This document shows, piece after piece, positions 1 through 11,842 of a stretch of DNA of 64,000 nucleotides. The position numbers were made by a program, and so were the translations under genes. The stretch is from Paraphoma chrysanthemicola (lineage: Eukaryota; Ascomycota; Dothideomycetes; Pleosporales; Phaeosphaeriaceae), in assembly GCA_020744225.1 (NCBI GenBank), contig JAGMWG010000007.1:806001-870000 (forward strand). The letters run 5' to 3'. The notes beneath the pieces are model-generated. The model was not told the origin of the DNA. It made no database searches and saw nothing but the letters and a program-made list of their open reading frames with translations. The first letter of the stretch is position 1. Each line of letters opens with the position of its first letter.

Positions 1-94
1 CATTTCTATGTAATACAAAGCATGAAAAACATCTCGGACTCCTATCTTTAACTTTGTGAATCTCCATGCCTCTTCATAAACTCTCAGACGTAAA

Positions 95-3000
95 CTACTC
101 TAGCTTCAAGCTCTCAAACTGCTCGATGCTAGCTTGCCAATTCCTCGCCTCGGTCTCGGCGTCGCGCAACTTGCTGCGCTCCTGCTCCTTGACCACGTCG
201 CTGACCTTCTCTTCCCACTCGGCGTCCATGATCTTCTTTTGGCGCGTGATGGTCTCGGTCGCCTTGCCAAGTCGCTCTTGGGCCTTGGTGATCTCCTTGT
301 CAATTTCGATGCGGCCCTTGACGTCAAGGTACGCAGTGGCTGATGAGCCGATGGTGTACACGGCGCAACCTGTCGGAGCAGGGTCTGACGGCGACAAGAT
401 GGAGATCTCCGAGACGGTCTTGCCGGCGAGAGATTTGATCGACGGTAGAGATGTCGAGGCAGAGAGGGTCGTATGTGCGGAGTCATCGAGTGATTGGATG
501 TAAGTTTTCGCGCCCTCCTTGATGGCGTATTCCGCAGTCAGGGATCGCAGACCCTTTGCAGAGTCGACAAGCAGCTCATATTCGTTCTCGGCAGCCAGGT
601 CATCGAATTCCTCACGGTATTGTGGGAACGCCGCAACGGTGATAGAAGGTGTCTTGTCGCCCTCTCGTCGCGGCAGACGCTGCCATAGCTCTTCTGTGAG
701 GAAAGGCATGAAGGGATGGATCATGTTCAGACCACCTTCAATGGCAGTGTACAGAGTCTGCTTGGCGCTCTCCTTCTCCTCCTCGCTACCCTCATCGAAG
801 ATGGCTTTGCTGTTCTCGATATACGTGTCGCAGAGGAACTACTGTTGTTAGCATGATACTGGCGCAGTAGATTTCCACGACTCACTTCATAGAAGTACTT
901 GTAAGCAACCTGTGTCGCCAAAGAAAATTCGCGCTTGTCCAAGTGCTGGTTGATCCTCTTTGAAGCAATTGTGAGCTTGTGAAGAATCCATCTCTCGGGT
1001 AGTGACTCTTTTCCTGACTTCTCGATCTTTGCGCGAGGCGTGAAGTCGCCCAACCGTCCCAGCACGTACTTGGTCGCTTGGTAGATCTTGTTGCAGAATC
1101 TCCTGTATCCGTGGATGACAGCGACATCGAATGAAATGTCGCCTCCACCCGTGGTGTATCCAACCAAGGACATGCGCAGAGCATCAGCACCGCACTCAGG
1201 AATACCTTGCGGGAACGAGGTCTTTTGGTATTTCTCCGCAGTCTTGAGTTCCTTGGGATCCAGGTTACCATTTCGGAGCTGATCATGGAGCTTCTCTAGC
1301 GTGATGCCATCCATGATATCGACGGGGTCGATGACGTTGCCGAGCGACTTTGACATCTTCCTGCCTTCGGAGTCACGAATCAGCGAGTGGCAGTAGACCT
1401 CGTTGAATGGAATCTTTCCGGTCAGATGCAGCGACAGCATAATCATCCTAGCAACCCAGAAGAACAAAATGTCCCATCCAGTCTCTAGGACAGAAGTTGG
1501 GAAAAGCTTGTCGAAGTCCACGGTTTTCTCGGGCCATCCGAGAGTACTGAACGGCCACAGTCCCGAGGAGAACCAGGTATCGAGAACATCCTCGTCCCGC
1601 TCAAGCGTGAACTTCTTGCCTGGGAACTTCTCTTCAGCCTTCTTCCGCGCCTCCTCTTCTGTTCGACCTGTGACCCAGTGTTCGTTCTGACTCCTGTCGC
1701 CCTGGCTACCTTCAAATTCCACGAAGTAAGCAGGAATTTGATGGCCCCACCACAACTGTCGCGAAAGGCACCAATCCTGGATGTTGTTCATCCAATGCTT
1801 GTAGATTTTCTCTGATGTCGCAGGCATGATCTTGAGCTCGCCCTTCTCAACGACCTCGATAGCGGGCTTAGCTAGGCTTTCCATGCTCATCCACCACTGA
1901 GGTTTCATGATAGGCTCGATGACGTCGCTCGATCTCGAGCAAATGGGCACCTTCATCGCGTTGTCCTCCTTCTTGACGAACAGACCCTTCTCTTCCAAAG
2001 CCGTGACAATGCTGTACCGGACATCGAAGCGCTTCTGGCCTTCGAAACTACCGGCATTCTTGTTCATAGTGCCGTTGTCGTTGAGGATGTTGATGAAAGC
2101 CAGATTGTGCTTCTTGCCGAGATTGAAATCGTTCGGGTCGTGTGCTGGAGTGAGCTTGACCGCACCGGTACCGAACTCGGGGTCGACGTACTCGTCCGCA
2201 ACGATGGGTAACAAGCGATCCATGAAAGGATGCTTTGCGTTCTTTCCGACAAGATCCTTATATCGCTCGTCATTGGGGTGGACGGCGATACCTGAGTCAC
2301 CTAGCATTGTCTCAACACGAGTAGTGGCAACCTCGATGAATCGGTCAGTGCCCTCAATGGGATACTTGAAATGGACCAAGACACCAAACTCGACCTTGCG
2401 CTCGTATCCAGGGACGGACAAGAGAGTGCGGCCAGCGAGCTCCTTGTTGTCGACCTCGAGAGCTGACAGAGCTGTGTTGAGCTGGACACACCAGTTGACA
2501 AGACGATTCGACCGGTAGATGAGACCGTCCTCGTGCATCTTGACGAAACTGTCCGTTACAGCCTTGGAGCGCTCCGGGTCCATGGTGAAGGCCTCACGCG
2601 TCCAATCAAACGAACCTCCCATGCGCTTGAGTGTGTGTGTAAGATGCTGGTGGTACTCCGTCTTCCACTCCATGGTGCGCTCGACGAACTTCTCGCGACC
2701 GAGGTCGTGCCTCGTCTTGCCCTCTCGTCTCGCGAGCATCTTCTCGACAACGCTCTGTGTGGCGATTCCAGCGTGATCGCATCCTGGGACGTACAGGGTG
2801 GTGAAGCCTCGCATGCGGTGCCATCGAATCAGGACGTCTTGGAGTGAGGTGGCGAGCGCGTGTCCGCAGTGCAGCTTGCCGGTGACGTTCGGGGGCGGAA
2901 TGGGGATGACGAAGTGTCCGGCTTCCTTGACGTTTCCGTTGGGCATATCAGGCTTGAAGAAGCCCTCCTTGTCCCACCAGTCATCTGGTCCAAGTCAGTA

Positions 3001-3656
3001 CGTATTGAAAAGCGCATTCATTGGTACCTACACCACGCCGACTCGACAACCTTGGGAATGTATGCCTTGGTAAAGGGTCCATCGAGGCTCTGCAAGCGCT
3101 TCTTCTCGCCCTTCGGAGTCTCTTCGACATACTCGGGCAGTTTCTCGTCCTCCTTGCCCTTCTTCTTCTTTTCCTTGGGAGCCCCGCCTTCCTTTGCCGC
3201 ACCGGCAGCCCCGCCTGACGACTGCGCTGCCTTCTTTGCTTTGAACTTGGCGTCCTTCTCGGCCTTTTTCCGCTCCTTCTCGAGCTCCTTTGCCGACTTC
3301 TCCTTCTTCTCTACGCCCGCCTCATTCTCGCGACCTGGCGCAGACTGGCCGGTGCCGTCTGCTTGGGCCGAGTCGAGCAGGTCCTTCTTGATGTCGTCGG
3401 CCACGGCGGGCGGCGGCGCAGTTATAGGGCCCGTCTTCTCGCCGGCGGTGTTGTGCGAACTGGCATTGAGCGCCATGGTGGGGGTGGTGTAGTGGGATGC
3501 GAGCACGCGCTCAGCGTGGAAGTGTGTGAAAGGTTGTGGCCGCAATTGAACTGTGTGTAGGGCGGCTGGGCGCAAGCGAAGTGGCGCGCGCAGTAGTGGG
3601 TATCTCAGGTATCGTCTGCAAGCAGCAGTGCGAAATGCAGGTGCGCGGGGCGGCAT
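95..3656 (-). CDS. VAS1: Valyl-tRNA synthetase, probably dual cytosolic and mitochondrial
   Basis: Class I aminoacyl-tRNA synthetase that charges tRNA-Val. Two introns: 2985-3031 and 839-885 (47 nt each). The joins restore conserved VESAWYDWW and YKYFYEFLCDTYIE. From the ATG at 3476 (context CACCATGG) the product is 1095 residues, with a Lys/Glu-rich N-terminal extension typical of eukaryotic ValRS. The HIGH signature reads HCGH at about residues 188-191 and KMSKS is at 691-695. An in-frame ATG at 3656 adds 60 residues with ten Arg and one acidic residue, like a mitochondrial presequence. That ATG has C at -3, a weak context, so leaky scanning to 3476 is plausible. One yeast gene, VAS1, makes both enzyme forms this way. 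The family call is secure; use of both starts is inference. Confidence 0.95.
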
Positions 3657-4403
3657 ATGAATCAAATGCAAAAAGTCCAGTCATTTGGAGCTTGACTCAA
3701 GCCAAGCCCGTTGTGTAAAGCTGCTGCACATCTCCCCGCAACACCAAAGCATCCGAGCGCCTGCATATGCCGACTCACTCAAAAGCACCGAATCACAAAT
3801 TGAGATACTACCATTACGCCAAGTCCTATCTTAGAATTACGACCATGACGTAGGAGCCGCTCTGTCACAGCCACGATGAAAAGCAAGTCACAGTCACGAT
3901 AGGAGCTGCCCGTTTATAGTCTCGGTTATGTCCGCCTCAAAACCTCTTGCTTGATGACTGCTCCGACGCTGTGCCCCGGGTACCTTCGCTCTGTTGCGGT
4001 ATTGATGGGGCCTTTTTTGCAGTAGAACCAGACTCTTGACACATCGCACAAAGTTGGCCATGAATCACACTTTGGTGCAGTGGAAAATTGCAGGACGAAA
4101 TCCATCGAAGTATGTATTATACCCCTAACGCCTTGCAATGCTGCAGCCTATGCACACAAAGTCCACTAAACCGAGTCCTCAATGACACACACGCCTTTGC
4201 TAAAATGAATTATGCAAAGTAAGATCCCCTCCGCTGCGCTGCCCCAAATCTTTCGTCCAGTCAGAGAACCGGTAGAGACAAGTAACGGACGGGGTGTGAG
4301 TAGTAGATCTGTGATGGAAGTAACATGTGCGAAGCGGGTTTTGGGATGTTGTGCTTGTGAATGTTTGCCATTACTTGAGTCTAGTTACTGGGAAGGGTAT
4401 CAA
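3657..4403. other. Intergenic region between CKA1 and VAS1
   Basis: About 750 bp lying downstream of CKA1 and upstream of VAS1. It should hold the VAS1 promoter and the CKA1 3' end. I see no gene; the short open frames here have no recognisable domains. Confidence 0.6.
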
Positions 4404-5621
4404 TCATGTCGCGCTGGCGCTGTTTTGTTGCGCAGCTTGGCGGACGGGGGCGAAGTAAGGATGTGCCATTGCTTCTTGAGCTGTGAGACGTTCCTGGTGA
4501 CTGTTAGCAGCGAACATGTCAATCGATACAAAGCACTTACCTGGTGATCGTAGCGTAGCAACTTGTCCAGGAAGTCGATCGCATCATTGCTAACGAAACG
4601 CTGGTTCTCCGCGTTGATGAATGAATGCCACGGCTTCTTTGGATACCTGCTGAGTATGTCGTCATACTGCGCATCTAGCTCAATGTCGTACTTGTCGAGG
4701 TAGTCGAACAAGTCTTCTGTTCCCAGCACTTTGGCAATCTTGACCAGCTGGTCTGAGTTGCTGTTGCCGTGGAAGAATGGCTCTCTCCTGAAGATCATAG
4801 ACGCAAACATGGCCCCAAGCGACCACATGTCGAGCGAGTAGTCGTATTCCTGGAAGTCGACAAGAAGCTCTGGTCCCTTGAAATAGCGAGATGCGACGCG
4901 AACGTTGTACTCGGTGCCGGCGTGGTAGAACTCAGCGAGACCCCAATCGATCAACCGCAACTAGGTATTGTTAGCCAAGCCCGCACTCTCTCCCCTGCAA
5001 TAACTTACCTTCCGCTTCTCATGATCGATCATAACGTTGTGAGGCTTGACATCTCTGTGCATGATGCCTTTGCTGTGGCAGTAGTCCAGCGCCTTGAGGA
5101 GCTCGTATATGTAGTACCGCACGTCGTAGTCCTGAAACTTGGGGTACAGGCTGCGGAAGTCGGTGTTGTTGACATACTCGAATATCAACGACGGGGTTTT
5201 GCTCTGCGGTGCTGCGCGTTAGCCTTGCTCACGACACACGACAACGAGCGAGACGAAGTACCCAGTCTCCAATCCAGTCGGAGCCATCACTAACCTGGTT
5301 GTCGCGCACTACATCCAGCAGCGAGACGATGTTGGGCCCGCCTGACAGATTCTGCAGAATCTTGATTTCGCGCTTTATCTTCTTCTTCTTGACGGGCTTG
5401 AGCACTTTGATGACGCATTTCTGGTAGTTGACCACGTTGATGCCCTCAAAGACCTCCGAGTACTTTCCGCGCCCGATCTTGCGGACCACCTCGTAGTTCT
5501 CGAGCACGCCCCACGAGATGTTGACCGAGTCGTAGTCCCAGTAGGAGCGGGGCATGTTCGCATTGACGTCTGCATACACGCGGGCGACGCTCGTTGCGCC
5601 GGTCGTGCTATTGAGCGCCAT
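4404..5621 (-). CDS. CKA1: Casein kinase 2 catalytic subunit alpha
   Basis: Ser/Thr kinase of the CK2 holoenzyme. Three introns: 5204-5294, 4961-5008 and 4494-4540. The spliced product from ATG 5621 is 343 residues, normal for the family. Visible motifs are the G-loop GRGKYSEVFEG (50-60), Lys72, a basic KKKKIKREI stretch, HRDVKPHN from about 158, and the CK2-specific DWG (179-181) in place of DFG. The C-terminus ends ERLTAQEAMAHPYF plus a short Gln/Ser tail. The frame stays open upstream: ATGs at 6065 and 6083 would add 148 or 154 residues including a hydrophobic segment. I chose 5621 because CK2 alpha homologues begin near the following ARVYADVNA motif. RPP1 starts divergently at 6082. Confidence 0.95.
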
Positions 5622-6081
5622 CTTGGGCGGGCGGGTGCTCTGGGCGGGCGGCGACGTGCCAGCGACAGTCTCGTGTGCTGCGAGGGTGGAGGGTGTGGTT
5701 GAGGGGCCGTCTGGTGGGGTGAAGAAGCGGAGGTGAGCGGGACGCAGCAGCAACAACGCAAGGCCAGCAAATACGCCGAGCGCAGCTGCCTTGTTCCAGG
5801 GAAAGCGCCTGAAGAGTCCTCCGCGAGGCCGTGGACGAGGGCGCGGTGCTGCAAAAACCTGCTGGGCTGGATCCTTGGTCGGCGGCGGCGAGAGTGTTAT
5901 TGTGCCGAGCGAGAGCTCCGGCTGCGCGTCGTCGTCGAGCACGCCGCTTGTGTAGCGAACCACGTGACTGGAGCTCTGGCTGATGCGCGGCGCAGAAGCT
6001 TGTGACAGGGCCTCACCTTTTTTTGTGTTCCGCTTTCGAATATCTTCAGTTTGCGCCGGAGTCATTTCGGCCTCAGCGATC
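5622..6081. promoter_or_regulatory. Divergent CKA1/RPP1 promoter region, also an open extension of CKA1
   Basis: 460 bp between the conserved CKA1 start (5621, minus) and the RPP1 start (6082, plus). It must carry the RPP1 promoter. On the minus strand the CKA1 frame is open across the whole interval, so it may instead be coding sequence for a longer CKA1 isoform. Confidence 0.5.
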
Positions 6082-7214
6082 ATGTTCCACGACCTGAATG
6101 TGCCCTGGACGGAGGCGACGCGCGAGTTGCAGCGCACCGTGGTGTTCCTGGACGAATGTGAGCGCCGCCGCTGCTCATGGATTATGTTTGAGACTCCGCG
6201 CGACTGACGCAGTACAGTAGGATACGACGTGATAGCCCTCACGCATACCTTTTCGGGGAAGCTGCCCGCCGACCTGGTACGTTGCGAAGAAGGCACGACC
6301 CTGTGCTGTGCTGGTCCCCGTACTTATTCTGGGGCCATGCGCCATTCCAAGAGCTGCTCCCACTTGCGCCTTCCTTAGGGTCGCGGCAGTCGCTAATCAT
6401 AGCTCTCCAGACGTCACCCATCACCAAACCACTGCCCTTCCCCAAGCCGCCACGCCTGCGCATCTTGACGCGATGCAACATCTACCTGACAGATGCGGCA
6501 TCCAACTTCCGTATTCCCCAATTGCAGCAGCTGTATGACCTCGTCGCCGCGCGGCCGACGGACGAGCGCACGCTGCAGCAGGCGTGTCAGAGCCTGGATG
6601 TTGACATAATCTCGCTCGACCTATCGCGGCGCTTCGAGAAGCACTTTAAGTTCCCCATGCTGGGTATGGCCATATCACGAGGCATCAAGATTGAGCTGTG
6701 CTACAGCCAAGGCATTCTGTCGAGCGACCCCATGGCGAAGCGCAACCTCATTAGCAATGCAACACAGCTCATACGAGTTACGCGGGGGCGAGGCCTAATA
6801 TTAAGCTCAGAGGCGAAGAGCGTCTTGGGCATACGAGCACCAAGCGATGTAATCAACCTAGCCTCAGTTTGGGGACTAGGCACAGAGAAGGGTAAGGACG
6901 GTCTCACAAAGGAGCCGCGCAGTGTGGTCGAGCACGCGCGGCTGAAGCGACAGAGCTACAAAGGCGTGGTCGACATTGTGTACGGCGGCGAAAAGCCAGC
7001 ACCAAAGGCTGCCGTCGGAAGTGACGAGAGAGCAGCCTCAAAAGCGAAGGCGAGCAAGAAACGGCCAGGCGACAGTCTAGAGGGCACACCGACCACGCAG
7101 TCGGACAAGGAGGTGCCACTCTCAAACCGTCAACAGAAGAAGAACAAGAAGGCGAAGATGGAGGCCGAAGCTGCAGCGAAACAGCGGCCAAGCGAATCCA
7201 TCACAGCCCAATGA
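6082..7214 (+). CDS. RPP1: RNase P/MRP protein subunit Rpp1 (p30 family)
   Basis: Protein subunit shared by nuclear RNase P (tRNA 5' processing) and RNase MRP (rRNA processing). Exon 1, 6082-6157, starts MFHDLNVPW. Introns 6158-6217 (60 nt) and 6277-6410 (134 nt) are removed. The joins give DELGYDVIALTHTFSGKLP and PADLTSPITKPLPFPKPPR, matching the p30 PHP-like fold. The product is 312 residues. LRILTRCNIYL, SRGIKIELCYS and RGLILSSEA are typical blocks of the family. The C-terminal 70 or so residues are Lys/Ala/Gln-rich and low-complexity. The ATG lies in a CATG palindrome that also gives a minus-strand ATG in frame with CKA1. Confidence 0.93.
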
Positions 7215-7415
7215 TGGAGACCTCGCGCGAGCATGACCACAAGATACCCCTAGACATGAATGCACACGCATAGACACTATCTGAGCGCATTCAAATTGTG
7301 ATATTACTGCATTTACAGGAGCACTCAATGCTTCAACTGCCATTGCTAACCTATACAAACGAAGTGGAAACAACAATCCCTTAACACAATATATGAACAT
7401 TACTAGTCAGCTTAT

Positions 7416-9760
7416 CTACCACCACCCCCTCTTCCTCGCCGTCGGCTCCGGCAGCCTCTTGCCCAGATTTACAGTAACCCGACTCACCAGTGCAATCGTG
7501 TTAATATCAAATGGCAACTGATTCTGCTGCAACGACGCCGTAGCATCCGCCGGCGGTGGGGGCGGAGGCGGAGGCGCAACAGTCGTTTGCGCACCCGTAT
7601 TCCCCATAATCTGCGATTGCGCAGGTACAGTCAGCGCCTCACTCGTCGGCGTCGAGCTCGCAATCTGTGCTTCCGGGGCCGCCGCCGATGAGATCGCTTC
7701 GCCAGACACACTGCTCGCAATCACCGTAACGCCCTGACCAGGCGCCGTCGTCGTGCTCGCAGCAACAAGCCCAGCGGGACTCAGTGTCGCGGAATCGATT
7801 GCCACGGCGCTCGAACTCGACATTGCCGACGCCGCGGCCGCAGCGTCGGGCGGGACAGGACCGCCGGCTACTACTGTGACGGCGGACGCGATAGTCTGCA
7901 TGGTGCTTTGTGATGTAGCCGTGGAGTCGAGTTGGAGCGAGAAGGATGGCGCGGCAGGAGCGCTCATGGGGAACGAGCCGGCGGGACACATGCATTTACA
8001 ATTGCAACCACCGTTCTTGGCTGCTTGTTCAGCGGATGCGGCGGATGCAGAGGAGTTGGAGGACCCAGAGCCGGCGACGACGGTAACGGCAGCGCCGGCT
8101 TTTGAGGTCGTGGTCGTGGCAAGCAGCCCGTCTTTGGTGAGTGTTGCGGTATTGATGGACGATGAGCTGGCGAGGGCGGCGGCGGAATTCCCTTTGACTG
8201 TTTCTGTCCTGGTTCTGGTTGTTGTGCTCGTGGTATTGGATTGAGATCCTCCGCCAGCAACGACCGTCACGGGTCCAGCTGAGGCGCTTTTGGCTGAAGC
8301 GGTAGCTTGAGCCGCTGAGGCTTGTTGCATGCCTGATCCGGCTTGTACGGTGACTGTGCCTCCGGAGGCTTTTGCGCTGGAAGCGCCACTCATTGAAGAG
8401 GCACTGCTCCCTGAACCAGCGAGAACCGTCACTGCTGATGCCTTTGCAGCACTCGCGGTAGAAGCGTTGCTAGTGCTCAAACTACCATTTCCGCCTTTCG
8501 ATCCTTCGGCCTGGACGGTGACTGCGCTGCCGACTGCGGTTGTTGTGGTCGCGCCGGCGAGGCCAGCTGGGGTCAGCGTCGCTGAATCTACCTGTTTGGC
8601 GCTCGAGGACGTCTCTGCTGCAGCCTGCGCTTCTGGTGAGGCCTTGCCTCCCGCGGACACAGTCACAGCTGCGAGAGTTCCATTCTTGCTGGCCGAAGAC
8701 GCTTCCAGACGGAGTTCAGAAGCTGATGCTTCTGCAGCTTTACTAGTCTCTGCGGCAGATTTCTGCTCGCTTTGTTAGATACAAAGAATGCCAAATAATC
8801 TTCGGAACGTACAGTAACGTTGAGTCCTTCGACTACAGCTGAGGTCATTTGAGCTTCCGGCATAGCCTTTGCTGCTTCTCCGGCTTCCATGGGGTTCTTC
8901 GGTTGTTCAGCCATCGGCTTTGGTGGTGATGTGGGCTTCGCTTCAGCTGGTGCAGCTTCAGGCATTGGCTTGGGTGCTTCTCCAACTGCGATGCTACTTT
9001 GCGGTGATTGTGGCACTTCAGCCATGGGACTCGGTTTTGGCGCTTCTCCAGCCACCGTACTCTTGTTCTCTGCCGATGGTGGCTCTTGAGCCGTGGGCAT
9101 CGGTGGAGGTGTAGGCTGAGCTTCCACGGGGGGTGCTTGTGCTTGTTGTGGTGGTGGCATAGCAGGTGCTGCAGCCGCAGACTGTTGTCCGATCGCTTGC
9201 ACGATCTCGGTAGACACTTGTTGACCATTGGCTTCTGTAACGACGGTCTGCTGAATTTGAATGATCTGCACATTCCCGCCGCTGCTCTGTGCTATTCCTT
9301 GATTTTGTCCGTTTGCCTCGCCCTGTCCGTTGGCGTTACCGGCCAGCAATGCCCCAACGTCGAGCCCGCCGCCCTGGCCTGGTTGTGCACTCTGACTCAA
9401 TGGGTTGCCTTGCTCTTGCTGGCTGCTTTGTCCTTGTGCAACAATCTGATCCTGTCCCTGAACAGTACTTTGGTTTGTCGCAGCGGTCTGACCCTGTCCG
9501 CCTAGTCCACCGACAATCTGATCAATACCTGGTGAGCCTCCTCCGGCAATCTGGTTTGCGAGATCGCCCGCAACATCGCCTGTGCCGGGCTTCTGATTAG
9601 GTCCCTGCGCGTTCCCTTGGCCCTGTGTAATGCCGTCCAACAATGCGCCAGCATCGAGTCCTCCTCTTGGAACGATATCGGAAGGCTCTCGGATTTCCAG
9701 TCGCGCGTGTGCTGCACCGATCAGCAGGAGCGCCGTCCAAGATGCTCGTAATCTTCGCAT
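7416..9760 (-). CDS. Secreted low-complexity protein with VTV-A-G repeats, function unknown
   Basis: Family not recognised. One intron, 8763-8812 (50 nt), joins GLNVT to KSAAETSKAAE; the product is 764 residues. The N-terminus MRRLRASWTALLLIGAAHA reads as a signal peptide (an in-line ATG at 9784 is also possible). Residues 30-160 are Gly/Gln/Asn-rich and contain two related copies of GLD-x-GALL followed by NGQG-type sequence. Residues 195-310 are Pro/Ala/Glu-rich with GEAPKP-type repeats. The second half is Ser/Ala/Thr-rich and repeats an eight-residue core (A/P/T/G)VTV-x-A-G/S at least eight times. Three of these cores sit in a longer unit beginning with an ATL(T/S)-x-x-GL block and a Thr run. 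There is a CNCKCMC motif and a proline run near the end. No GPI signal is evident; it ends ARKRGWW. A cell-wall or surface role is only a guess. Confidence 0.8.
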
Positions 9761-10785
9761 GATGAAAAATGTGATTGTAGACAACCTCGAAAGAGACGCA
9801 ATATAGAGTCAAGAATTATTAGTTAATACATAAACAGCGCAGCTGCTAGAGAATCGAAAATAATGTCGCAGACATCCACGGTGGCTCAAGACCTGCGCAG
9901 CAGTGAGGAGAGTGACGAAGAAACAGCGCAGTGGATGCACCTAACGTGATCGCTCGGATCAAAACGAGCGCGAGATTCCGTAGCCAAAGTCCAACCCTCT
10001 CGAAATGTGCCTGAGGCGGTGGCTACGATACTTAATAGGTCCGACAGCCTTCCCGCCCATTGTGTTTCTAATATGGCGCTGGGTTTCGAGCTCATCAGCC
10101 TACGCGGCTACTCGCACAGCGACCCAGCGTGTCTCATGGGTCCAGCCTAGTTCCCAGTATGAAAGGGTGGAGCAACCGGCAATGGCATTGTCGGGTTTGC
10201 GTGGCCAGGGACGTTTCGTGCTGGGCGCAACACGCAATTGATGATCGACAGGATCGCAGAAGTCCAAATGCGGAGTGGTCAAGCTTCACGATGGTCTGGC
10301 CAGCCGCTGTGTCAGCGAGGTCTGAGACGCGACATGCACGAGACGATGCGCCTCATACCGGCTCGGTTTCATGGCGTGCCTGTGCTAGTAATTCGTCCTT
10401 GCGTTCGGGCATGCTTAAGTTCAATCTCCCGATCAGAGATTTCGCGGCTGATAAACATGTCACAATTTGCTGTGGGTCGCGAGAGGATGCGGTTGCCATG
10501 TCGTGATGTTTAGTGTTCCGAACGAGGGCAGATCGCGGGCTAAAGTCATCAAGCTTCAGATCGCGCTTGGCGTCCATAATGAGGTCATCAAGACTTCCAA
10601 CTGTCCGCTTCGAGCCGATTTTTCTTGGGAGTCCATCGGAATCGGAGGGATTCAAGTCATGAGCATCATCTTCGGGGCGCAGCAGTTGCGGACGCGAGAT
10701 CATATATGGGTCGTCTGCGCCTGCCCTGCGGATCTTTGTGACAATATACATAATTGAAAAAAGCTGGGATTAGCTCATCAACACC
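9761..10785. other. Intergenic region
   Basis: About 1 kb between two divergent genes, so it holds both promoters. A minus-strand open frame at 10353-10751 starts with ATG but has no recognisable domain and would begin only 34 bp from the next gene's start. I do not call it. Confidence 0.5.
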
Positions 10786-11842
10786 ATGGGCGCCGTCCAC
10801 GTCCTCGACGACTACTACCTCGCCATAACTTTCCTCGTCACCGTCGCCTATCAGCTGTTTTTCTTCGCGATCGCCTTCAGCTTGAAATTCGACAAGCTCA
10901 CTGACTTCGCTGGTGGCACCAATTTTATCCTTCTTGCCATCCTCACACTCGCATTTAGCGATAACAAAGACCAAGCGCGCAATGTCGTGGCCTCACTTTT
11001 CATCATGGCGTGGGCTGCTCGTTTGAGCGGCTTCCTCCTTTTCAGAATCATAAAGACCGGAAAAGATGATCGATTTGACGACAAACGCGACAAATTCTGG
11101 TCGTTTCTCGGTTTCTGGGTCTTCCAAATGTTCTGGGTCTGGACTTGCTCCTTGCCCGTAACGATATTGAACTCGCCCAAGGTCACGCAGTTCGCTCAAC
11201 CTGCATTTGGGACTGGCTGCGATATCGCGGGAATTGTTCTTTTCGCAATCGGATTCATCATGGAGAGCGTTTCCGATGTTCAGAAATTCCGCTTCCGTTC
11301 CGCTCATGGCAACGATGGTGCAGTCTGCGATGTCGGATTCTTTGCTTGGACCAGACACCCAAATTACTTTGGTGAAATCTTGGTCCAATTCGGTAAGTGC
11401 AACGCTTCTGCGTATATCAGCAAAACTAACGACACAAGGTATCTTCACCATCGCTGTGTCTCCGGCAGCAAACAACTACATCTCAGGCGGCCCCTATGCC
11501 GCACTATATGCATCGATCTTAGGACCTTTCTTCCTGACATCTCTCCTGATGTTCCTCTCCGGGCTGCCGTTACAAGAGCGTCCTGGCGCGAAGAAGAGAT
11601 ATGAAAAGGGCGATAATTGGCCGGCGTACGAACGATACCTCAAACGAACCTCTATCCTCATTCCATTCCCGCCTCAGCTCTACGAAAAACTTCCGGTCAT
11701 CTTGAAGCGGACGATATTCCTGGAGTTTCCAATATACGTGTTCGATCCAGCTAAACATGCAGACCAGAGCAAAGTCCAAGCGAGATCGGCAGAAGAGGGT
11801 CAGGCTCAGCGACGAAGTGACGAACAGGGGTTGAGGGCCTGA
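10786..11842 (+). CDS. DUF1295 / steroid-reductase-like integral membrane protein
   Basis: A multi-pass membrane protein of the DUF1295 family, related to the C-terminal fold of steroid 5-alpha reductases and isoprenylcysteine methyltransferases. One 46-nt intron, 11393-11438, with a ctaac branch site, joins EILVQF to GIFTIAVSP; the product is 336 residues. The hallmark is WTRHPNYFGEI around residue 190, with several hydrophobic helices before it and a conserved cytosolic tail, WPAYERYLKRTS. Substrate is unknown for most fungal members, so a lipid or sterol reductase role is inferred from fold only. The start ATG sits in ACACCATGG. Confidence 0.87.

Noticed and set aside
10353..10751. 132-codon minus-strand open frame with ATG
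   Set aside because: No domain or localisation signal, and its start would be 34 bp from the divergent DUF1295 gene start; more likely chance.
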